Assembly (NCBI GenBank): GCA_023420245.1
Contig: JAEZWL010000143.1
Span: forward strand, 1-6,156
Direction of reading: 5' to 3'
DNA from: Bacillota bacterium
Lineage (GTDB): Bacteria; Bacillota; Clostridia; Oscillospirales; Acutalibacteraceae
DNA length: 6,156 nt
The notes beneath the pieces are model-generated. The model was not told the origin of the DNA and did not search any database. It saw only the letters and a list, made by a program, of their open reading frames with translations. Numbering within the stretch: the stretch's first letter is position 1; the number at the start of each line of letters is the position of its first letter. Shown one piece after another: positions 1 to 4,945 of the stretch. Made by a program: the position numbers and the translations under genes.

Positions 1-159
1 GAGGGCAGCTTTTTTATCTTTTTCGGCATGTTCTTCCAGGCGGCAATTCTTCCGGCAATTTTGTTGTGGAGGTTCCTCACCTACTACTGCAATATCCTTT
101 TTGGCGGCGTGATTTCTTATATGGGCGGCAGAAAATACAACCGGATTTCCGGCGAGTGA
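1..159 (+). CDS. C-terminal fragment of a flippase-like (LPG synthase TM-type) membrane protein, partial
   Basis: Frame 1 is open from the first base to a TGA at 157-159 and gives 52 residues; the start lies left of the window. The fragment is very hydrophobic, with a Phe-rich stretch (SFFIFFGMFFQ), then ILPAILLWRFLTYYCNI, a Gly-Gly turn and a short basic tail (GGRKYNRISGE). A final helix pair with a WRxLTYY motif followed by a conserved glycine is typical of the C-terminus of the UPF0104/YbhN-AglD family, annotated as lysylphosphatidylglycerol synthase transmembrane or flippase-like domain. Members are integral membrane proteins thought to move or modify lipids; the MprF versions flip aminoacylated phosphatidylglycerol. 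Whether a synthase domain is attached cannot be known here. The gene ends 20 bases before a strong terminator and converges on the calcium pump gene. The family call rests on motif memory over 52 residues, so it is moderate. Confidence 0.6.
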   Translation, partial: EGSFFIFFGMFFQAAILPAILLWRFLTYYCNILFGGVISYMGGRKYNRISGE

Positions 160-179
160 TTTTTGGATATTAAAATGAG

Positions 180-240
180 ACAGGCCTCAGAATCTTCCGG
201 CTTTGTTCCGGGATTTTCTGAGGCCTGTGGTTTTTATTTT
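180..240. terminator. Bidirectional intrinsic terminator between the flippase-like gene and the Ca-ATPase gene
   Basis: A 13-bp perfect inverted repeat (ACAGGCCTCAGAA at 180-192, TTCTGAGGCCTGT at 216-228) encloses a second CCGG/CCGG pairing (197-200 with 208-211) around a CTTTGTT loop. On the + strand it is followed by GG and then TTTTTATTTT (231-240), which suits termination of the left-hand gene. On the - strand it begins 5 bases after the pump's TAA (236-234) and is followed by CTCATTTTA, a weaker T-tract, so it probably serves both converging genes. The + strand T-tract overlaps the pump's last codons. Confidence 0.85.
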
Positions 241-2810
241 GATTGGAACCTGGAAAACAGCGCCTTCTCCAGCTCGACAATCACGAGCGGAAGCAGGGAG
301 AGCAGGATGACAATCAGCCATTGATGAAAAGTGAGAATCGCGGTTTTGAAGATGACAGCCAGAGGCTGAAAAACAATCACCGAAGCCTGCAGGAAGATAC
401 AGATAATTGCAGCTAAAACCAACTTCGGATTTTTTGGGATGCCCGGCTTGAAAATGGAGTGGGGAGAACGCATGTTGAAGGTGTGTGAAATCTGCGACAG
501 ACTCAGTACCGCAAAAGCCATCGTGCGCCCGATATATGGCGAGACGGGATCCGGGTCAAAGAAAACTCTGCCGATGACATATGCGAGCAGAGAGAGGGAG
601 CCGATAAAACAGCCTTCGATAATAATGTTATACCCCATGTTGCCGCTGAAAATGCTTTCGCTCGGTTTAACCGGCTTTCGATCCATGATATCATCGTTAA
701 TCGGTTCCACGCCCAGCGCAAGCGCCGGAAGTGAATCGGTTACAAGGTTTACCCACAAAAGCTGAATAGCCAGAAGCGGAAGAGGGAGATGCAGCAGAAA
801 GCTGATAAAAACGGTAAGAATTTCACCGATGTTGCAGCTTAACAGAAAATGAACCGTTTTTCTTATGTTCTCATAAATCCCTCTGCCTTCCCGCACAGCG
901 GATACAATTGTTGCGAAGTTATCATCTGTCAGAATCATATCGGAGGCCGCCTTGGCGACGTCCGTGCCCGCAATGCCCATTGCGCAGCCAATATCCGCAA
1001 CCCGGAGTGCGGGCGCGTCGTTGACGCCGTCGCCTGTCATCGCAACCACCTCACCGTGGGATTGGAAGGCCTGCACAATGCGTACCTTGTGCTCCGGCGA
1101 AACCCTTGCAAATACCGCATAGGAATAAATATTTTTTTCCAGCTGCTGCTGGCTCATTTTATCCAGCTCCGTGCCGCTGATCACGCGGCTGTTTGCATCC
1201 ATAATCCCGAGCTGTCTCGCGATTGCCGCCGCGGTAGCGGCGTGGTCGCCGGTAATCATAATCGGGCGGATTCCTGCCTTTTTACATAAAGCAACGGCGT
1301 TCTTTGCCTGTGGGCGGGGCGGGTCGATCATACCGATTAATCCAAGAAAAATCAGGTTGCGTTCAATATCCTCCTTGCTTTCGGGTAAACGGTCGATCTC
1401 GCGGTACGCTACCCCAATCACCCGAAGCGCGTGTGCCGCCATGTCCTCATTCTGCCTTGGAGCCCCGCCGGTACAACGGGAAAACAGAATATCGGGCGCG
1501 CCCTTTGTGATAATTCGGTATCGTCCCGGACCGATTTTATGTACGGTTGTCATCATTTTACGTTCTGAGCTGAACGGGATTTCCAAAACCCTTGGGTATT
1601 TAGCATCAAGCTCTGCTTTTTTCTCCGAAGCGGCGTTCACGATTGCCGTCTCGGTAGGGTCGCCGTGAACGGTGAGCCCGGATACGGTACAGTTCGTGCA
1701 GAGAGAGGCGAAGCTCAGCAGCTTTTGCCCTTCGGCGGAATGCGGCGAGATAACGCCGCTCCCATTTCTTAATTCCACAACAGTCATGCGATTTTGGGTG
1801 AGCGTTCCTGTTTTATCGGAGCAGATTACACTCGCGCTGCCCAGCGTTTCCACTGCCGGCATCCGGCGTACAATGCTTCGTTTTAACGCCATCCGACGGA
1901 CCCCCATGGCGAGAACGATGGTAACGACGGCAGGCAGTCCTTCCGGAATCGCCGCAACGGCAAGGCTGATGGAAATTAAGAACATTTCTATCGGCTCTAC
2001 ACGCTGGAACAGTCCCATTATGAAAATAATAAAGCAAATAGCAAGAGCGCCGATTCCAAGCCAGCGGCCGGTCTGTGCGAGTCTTCGCTGAAGCGGGGTC
2101 TGCGGCGCTTCCTGACTGGAGATCATGTGCGCGATATGGCCCACCTGCGTGTCCATTCCGATTGCAGTTACCAGCCCGGCTCCATGCCCGGTAGAAATAG
2201 AGCTTGTGGAAAACAGCAGGTTGTGCCGGTCTCCAATGGGCGTTCCGGCGGGACAAAGCACATCGGCTCGCTTTTCGCTCGGAAGGCTTTCTCCGGTCAG
2301 CGCGCTTTCCTCCGCTTTCATGTTAACGGCTTCGGTGATTCGAAGGTCTGCGGGAACCAGGTCGCCTTCCCTCAAAATAACCAGATCTCCGGGTACCAGC
2401 TCCGCGGCGGGAATCACTGCTTCCGCGCCGCCGCGCATTACATGAGCCTGCGGGCTGGAGAGCTTATTTAAGGCCTCGATTGCTTTTTCCGCGCGGCTTT
2501 CCTGTACCAGTCCGGTAATGGCGTTGACAATTACAATTGCCAGAATAATAATGGAGTCAATGTAATCATTGTCATGCTTTATAAAAGAGGTAACATAGGA
2601 AATACCGGCGGCAATCAGCAGAATGATAATCATAAAATCAGAAAACTGTGCCAGAAAACGGATCAGGATACTTTTTTTCTTAGGCTTCGCCAGCTCGTTT
2701 TTTCCATATTTTTTTTGCCTTGCAGCGGCTTCTTTCGAGGATAGTCCGCTTTTTAGGCTTGTGCCGAGCTCCTTTGCGCATTCTTCTTTAGTTATGTTTT
2801 GCCATTCCAA
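234..2810 (-). CDS. P2-type (SERCA/PMCA-like) calcium-transporting P-type ATPase
   Basis: This integral membrane pump couples ATP hydrolysis to cation export, most likely Ca2+. Residues are numbered on the 861-aa frame that opens at 2819; subtract 3 for the start chosen here. Visible in order: N-terminal cation-ATPase domain; M1/M2 (about 58-105); actuator loop TGES (175-178); M3/M4 with PEGLP (292-296); phosphorylation motif SDKTGT with aspartate D335; nucleotide-domain KGAPD (439-443); MITGD (521-525); hinge MTGDGVNDAP (594-603); six C-terminal helices. Ca2+ ligands equivalent to SERCA E309, N768, E771, N796, T799 and D800 are present as E293, N663, E666, N691, T694 and D695; SERCA E908 is replaced by Q776. 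Length is normal for the family. The longest frame opens with TTG at 2819, directly abutting AGGGGG, so I prefer the TTG at 2810, which gives an N-terminus MEWQN. The gene stands alone, divergent from the rubredoxin region. Mn2+ is a possible alternative substrate. Confidence 0.95.
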   Translation of the reverse strand: MEWQNITKEECAKELGTSLKSGLSSKEAAARQKKYGKNELAKPKKKSILIRFLAQFSDFMIIILLIAAGISYVTSFIKHDNDYIDSIIILAIVIVNAITGLVQESRAEKAIEALNKLSSPQAHVMRGGAEAVIPAAELVPGDLVILREGDLVPADLRITEAVNMKAEESALTGESLPSEKRADVLCPAGTPIGDRHNLLFSTSSISTGHGAGLVTAIGMDTQVGHIAHMISSQEAPQTPLQRRLAQTGRWLGIGALAICFIIFIMGLFQRVEPIEMFLISISLAVAAIPEGLPAVVTIVLAMGVRRMALKRSIVRRMPAVETLGSASVICSDKTGTLTQNRMTVVELRNGSGVISPHSAEGQKLLSFASLCTNCTVSGLTVHGDPTETAIVNAASEKKAELDAKYPRVLEIPFSSERKMMTTVHKIGPGRYRIITKGAPDILFSRCTGGAPRQNEDMAAHALRVIGVAYREIDRLPESKEDIERNLIFLGLIGMIDPPRPQAKNAVALCKKAGIRPIMITGDHAATAAAIARQLGIMDANSRVISGTELDKMSQQQLEKNIYSYAVFARVSPEHKVRIVQAFQSHGEVVAMTGDGVNDAPALRVADIGCAMGIAGTDVAKAASDMILTDDNFATIVSAVREGRGIYENIRKTVHFLLSCNIGEILTVFISFLLHLPLPLLAIQLLWVNLVTDSLPALALGVEPINDDIMDRKPVKPSESIFSGNMGYNIIIEGCFIGSLSLLAYVIGRVFFDPDPVSPYIGRTMAFAVLSLSQISHTFNMRSPHSIFKPGIPKNPKLVLAAIICIFLQASVIVFQPLAVIFKTAILTFHQWLIVILLSLLPLVIVELEKALFSRFQSK

Positions 2811-2819
2811 TTTAATCAA

Positions 2820-2825
2820 CCCCCT
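2820..2825 (-). promoter_or_regulatory. Ribosome binding site that decides the Ca-ATPase start
   Basis: On the - strand AGGGGG (2825 to 2820) touches the TTG at 2819 with no spacer, which is unusable for that codon, but lies 9 bases before the in-frame TTG at 2810. No in-frame ATG lies near the start; the first Met codon is residue 63. The spacing and the resulting MEWQN terminus both favour initiation at 2810. Confidence 0.65.
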
Positions 2826-3134
2826 GTTTCTAAAAGTATATTCAGAGCAAACGGCAAATATGGTATTGATCTATCGTATAATCATTTTGAAACGAGGATA
2901 TTTTCTTTGTGTAAATTGCAGACATATCGTCATTTTAAACAGAGATTTGCTTATATAAATTTATTTTAAGTTAATTTTGTTTATGCTTCGTCATAGATTT
3001 GCTCAATAAAATAAAAAAATTGTTAGATTATAAAATTTATGTGACGAATTAGCACAATATATGCGTTGTGAGAATGAATTTATATAAACATATTGCGATT
3101 TTGCAATTTTTAACGGAGACGCATTCATAATCTC
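2826..3134. other. AT-rich divergent intergenic spacer, no gene seen
   Basis: About 310 bases separate the pump's ribosome binding site from the promoter of the small + strand gene. By hand count 2881-3180 is about 25% GC, against roughly 50% in the flanking genes. I see no coding frame with a ribosome binding site. The pump's promoter must lie here. The best -10 match is TATAAT on the - strand (3032 to 3027), but its only -35-like partner (TTGTGC, 3057 to 3052) is 19 bases away and weak. A second candidate pairs TTGCAA (3106 to 3101) with TATAAA (3084 to 3079) at 16 bases. Random matches are expected in such AT-rich DNA, so neither is called. Either would leave a leader of 200 bases or more before the pump. 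I looked for a yybP-ykoY (Mn2+) riboswitch on the pump side and do not recognise one. Confidence 0.6.
2987..3048. repeat. Imperfect inverted repeat with TCGTCA arms in the divergent spacer
   Basis: The left arm TTCGTCATAGATTT (2987-3000) can pair with AAATTTA (3033-3039) plus TGACGAA (3042-3048): 14 pairs including one G-T, with a 2-base bulge (TG, 3040-3041) and a 32-base loop. A further TCGTCAT, in the same orientation as the left arm, occurs at 2927-2933. The arms flank the best candidate -10 box for the pump (3027-3032), so an operator or a leader-RNA structure is possible. The pairing is seen directly; any function is inferred. Confidence 0.35.
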
Positions 3135-3163
3135 TTGAAAAAAATTCCTTTTTGCTTTATTAT
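3135..3163 (+). promoter_or_regulatory. Sigma-A promoter for the small 81-aa gene
   Basis: TTGAAA (3135-3140) and TATTAT (3158-3163) are separated by exactly 17 bases, and each matches five of six consensus positions. Transcription would begin near 3170, giving a leader of about 40 bases before the ATG at 3211. It is the first good promoter after the AT-rich spacer and points toward the small gene, rubredoxin and fprA. Confidence 0.7.
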
Positions 3164-3210
3164 AAAGTTATTACAAGGGTGGTAAAATTTCACCTGAAAG
3201 GAGGTATAGG

Positions 3211-3456
3211 ATGAAAAAGTGTGTAGGGTATATTGAGTTGGAAGGTAAACGTCTAAAGTACTATGTGTACGGGAACCGAAGTGTAGGCTTCGGTGTTGAG
3301 ATAACCGAAACCTATATTGAAAAAACAGATTCGATGATATCCAGAAGTTTTGAAACAGCGTGTAATCTTGCAAAAAAGATGCAGCGTGGTTCTGTTTTCC
3401 CGGCAAACTTAAACGAGATTCTCGAGGATTATCAATACAAAAGCGATACGGATTGA
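3211..3456 (+). CDS. Small conserved-looking protein, possibly DUF6514 family
   Basis: This 81-residue protein has no assigned function. The ATG is preceded by a near-perfect ribosome binding site (GAAAGGAGGT, 3196-3205) and a good sigma-A promoter, so it is very likely real. There is no signal peptide or membrane segment. The N-terminal half looks like a beta-hairpin (GYIELEGKRLKYYVYG, then VGFGVEITETYIEK); the C-terminal half is helical (SFETACNLAKKMQRG) and ends in an acidic NLNEILEDYQ segment. A Tyr-Gly/Phe-Gly-Val turn, then a Ser-rich junction, a lysine-rich helix and a final L-x-E/D-I/V-x-E/D-D motif resemble the DUF6514 family of small Firmicute proteins as I remember it; this is not verified. 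It lies 57 bases before rubredoxin on the same strand, but rubredoxin has its own promoter, so the two may be only partly co-transcribed. One Cys (C4) makes a metal-binding role unlikely. Confidence 0.75.
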   Translation: MKKCVGYIELEGKRLKYYVYGNRSVGFGVEITETYIEKTDSMISRSFETACNLAKKMQRGSVFPANLNEILEDYQYKSDTD

Positions 3457-3481
3457 CAAACGGTTTGCGCTCGATTATACT
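3453..3481 (+). promoter_or_regulatory. Near-consensus sigma-A promoter for rubredoxin-fprA
   Basis: A perfect -35 box TTGACA (3453-3458) and the -10 box TATACT (3476-3481) are 17 bases apart, 11 of 12 consensus positions. The -35 box overlaps the stop codon of the preceding gene (TGA, 3454-3456). Transcription would start near 3488, about 26 bases before the rubredoxin ATG. The strength suggests high basal expression unless an operator overlaps it. Confidence 0.82.
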
Positions 3482-3513
3482 AATGGAAAATAAGCTTTAA
3501 GGGAGTGTAATTT

Positions 3514-3672
3514 ATGTCTAAATACATTTGCAACGCATGCGGCTATGTTTATGACCCGGAGCTAGGTGACCCTGATAACGGAATTACGCCCGGAACAAAG
3601 TTTGAAGATCTTCCCGACAGCTGGACCTGTCCGCTTTGTGGAGTCGGCAAGGACATGTTTTCAGAAGAATAA
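3514..3672 (+). CDS. Rubredoxin
   Basis: This 52-residue soluble electron carrier binds one iron through four cysteines. The two hallmark knuckles are CNACG (C6, C9) and CPLCG (C39, C42). Between them lie the usual YVYDPELGDP segment, the G-I-x-P-G-T loop and the F-x-D-L-P-x-x-W sequence that packs over the iron site. Length and composition are typical of clostridial rubredoxins, and no residue is missing. The ATG at 3514 has a ribosome binding site (AAGGGAG, 3499-3505) 8 bases upstream. The gene has its own near-consensus promoter and ends 27 bases before fprA, so the two form a transcription unit. In clostridia and related anaerobes rubredoxin passes electrons from an NAD(P)H:rubredoxin reductase to the flavodiiron protein; that reductase is not in this window. 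Confidence 0.97.
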   Translation: MSKYICNACGYVYDPELGDPDNGITPGTKFEDLPDSWTCPLCGVGKDMFSEE

Positions 3673-3699
3673 AAATTATAAAGGAAGTTTACCATTAAA

Positions 3700-4896
3700 A
3701 TGAGCGCAATAAAGTTAAATAGCAATGTTTATTCGGTAGGTGTTTTAAATCCTTCGCTTCGAGTGTTCGATATCGTTATGGAATCCCGTTACGGCACAAG
3801 CTACAATGCATTTCTCATCACGGGGCAGAAAAACGTGTTGATTGATACCGTTCACGTCTCGTTCTTTGAGGAATATTTGCAAAATGTGCAAAGTGTCGTT
3901 GATATTTCAAAAATTGATTGCCTGATTATGAACCACACCGAGCCGGACCATTCCGGCAGTGTTGCAAAACTTCTGGATGTGAATCCTAATATAACGGTTT
4001 ACTGCACAACGGCGGCCAAGATGTACCTTTCCGCCATTACCAATGAGGATTTCAAATGTGTTGTTGTCAAACAGGGGGATAAGCTTTCGCTGGGCGGCGA
4101 AGAACTGGAGTTTCTTGTGGCTCCGCTTCTCCACTGGCCGGATTCCATGTTTACGTGGATGCCGTCATCCGGTACGCTTTTTACCTGTGACTTTTTGGGA
4201 GCACATTTCTGTGAACCCTCAATGCTTGATACCAATATCCATTATCCGGACAAATACCAGGGAGAATTTCGCTATTACTACGAGGGAATTTTCTCGCCGT
4301 TTAAACCCTATGTGCTGGCCGGTCTTGACAAAATCAAGGACCTGCCGGTCGAGTTGATTTGTACAAGCCACGGCCCCTGCTTAACGGAAAGCATTCAGGA
4401 ATGCTTGAAGCTTTACCGGGAATGGAGCCAGCCAGTCCGGCATGAAAAGAAAATTGTCGGTATCCTGTACGCTTCCGCTTACGGCTGTACCTCGAAGCTG
4501 GCAAAGGCCGCTTATGATGCGCTGAGCGCGAAAGAAAATCTGGATGTAAGAATGATGGATATCGTATTCGCCCCGTTCACCGAGGTTGCGGCGCTTGCCA
4601 ATGAGGCGGACGCTTTACTGGTAGGCTCATGCACCATCAATCGGGATGCCCCGAAAATTGTTTGGGATACGCTCGCATCTGTTGACGCGATCAACACCAG
4701 GCAGAAGCCCGCGGGTGCATTCGGCTCATTTGGGTGGAGCGGAGAAGCTGTGCCGATGATCAAATCCCGTTTAGAGCATTTAAAATACAAATTTATCGGC
4801 GACGGATTGAAGGTTAACTTTATGCCGACCGACGCGGATTTGGCTGCTATGACCTCTTACGCCGATGAAGTGGCTTCGGCAATGAAAAGCGAATAA
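3700..4896 (+). CDS. fprA: FprA family A-type flavodiiron protein (O2/NO reductase)
   Basis: This 398-residue cytoplasmic enzyme takes electrons from rubredoxin and reduces O2 to water and/or NO to N2O. Residues 1-245 form the metallo-beta-lactamase-like di-iron domain. The expected iron ligands are visible: H79, E81, D83 and H84 in NHTEPDHSGS, H145 in LLHWPDSMF, bridging D164 in FTCDFLGAH, and H224 in TSHGP. Residues 251-398 form a flavodoxin-like FMN domain, with phosphate loop YASAYGCTSKLA (257-268) and flavin-contact GSFGWSGEA (342-350). The protein ends there, so it is the minimal class A form with no fused rubredoxin or reductase domain; the adjacent free rubredoxin fits that. The AAGGAAG at 3681-3687 leaves 12 bases to the ATG at 3700, slightly long; an in-frame ATT at 3694 would be better spaced but is a rare start. 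O2 versus NO preference cannot be read from the sequence. Confidence 0.97.
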   Translation: MSAIKLNSNVYSVGVLNPSLRVFDIVMESRYGTSYNAFLITGQKNVLIDTVHVSFFEEYLQNVQSVVDISKIDCLIMNHTEPDHSGSVAKLLDVNPNITVYCTTAAKMYLSAITNEDFKCVVVKQGDKLSLGGEELEFLVAPLLHWPDSMFTWMPSSGTLFTCDFLGAHFCEPSMLDTNIHYPDKYQGEFRYYYEGIFSPFKPYVLAGLDKIKDLPVELICTSHGPCLTESIQECLKLYREWSQPVRHEKKIVGILYASAYGCTSKLAKAAYDALSAKENLDVRMMDIVFAPFTEVAALANEADALLVGSCTINRDAPKIVWDTLASVDAINTRQKPAGAFGSFGWSGEAVPMIKSRLEHLKYKFIGDGLKVNFMPTDADLAAMTSYADEVASAMKSE

Positions 4897-4897
4897 C

Positions 4898-4929
4898 AAA
4901 AAAGCGGCTGATTTACCAGCCGCTTTTTT
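4898..4929. terminator. Symmetrical bidirectional terminator between fprA and the ABC permease gene
   Basis: AAAAAAGCGGCTG (4898-4910), loop ATTTAC (4911-4916) and CAGCCGCTTTTTT (4917-4929) form a perfect hairpin with a GC-rich 7-bp core and six A/T pairs. The T6 on the + strand and the T6 on the - strand make it functional both ways. It begins one base after the fprA stop and lies 16 bases past the stop of the converging - strand gene, so it closes both. Confidence 0.93.
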
Positions 4930-4945
4930 CATGCATTCTGCCGTT

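Noticed and set aside
439..2471. Several open frames of 68-165 codons on the + strand and one on the - strand, overlapping the Ca-ATPase gene
   Set aside because: They lie wholly inside a complete P-type ATPase gene with every catalytic motif. Their translations are low-complexity and Arg/Ser/Pro-rich, with no recognisable domain, as expected from shadow frames of a GC-balanced gene.
3092..3110. Small hairpin ATTGC-GATTTT-GCAAT followed by T residues, as a + strand terminator
   Set aside because: The stem has only five mostly AT pairs and no gene ends upstream of it on that strand; it is likely chance in AT-rich DNA.
2826..3120. A yybP-ykoY manganese riboswitch in the Ca-ATPase leader
   Set aside because: This riboswitch often precedes P-type ATPases, so I read the - strand for its conserved GGGGAGUA-type segment and paired helices and found neither.
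3157..3176. PerR-like sequence TTATAAA-GTT-ATTACAA over the small gene's promoter
   Set aside because: Each half matches six of seven positions of the PerR half-site, but the halves are separated by three bases instead of one, and the DNA is very AT-rich.
3125..3406. A 93-codon - strand frame opposite the small gene
   Set aside because: It overlaps the 81-aa gene, which has a clear promoter and ribosome binding site; the - strand frame has no ribosome binding site that I can see and a Phe/Ser/His-rich composition typical of an antisense shadow.
3475..3489. Possible PerR box over the rubredoxin -10 region (TTATACTAATGGAAA)
   Set aside because: The left half is good, but the right half matches only about four of seven positions. 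PerR control of rubredoxin/fprA is known in Clostridium acetobutylicum, so it was worth looking, but this site is not supportable from sequence alone.
3907..4790. Open frames inside fprA on both strands
   Set aside because: They are shadows of fprA, whose frame carries all the di-iron and FMN motifs.
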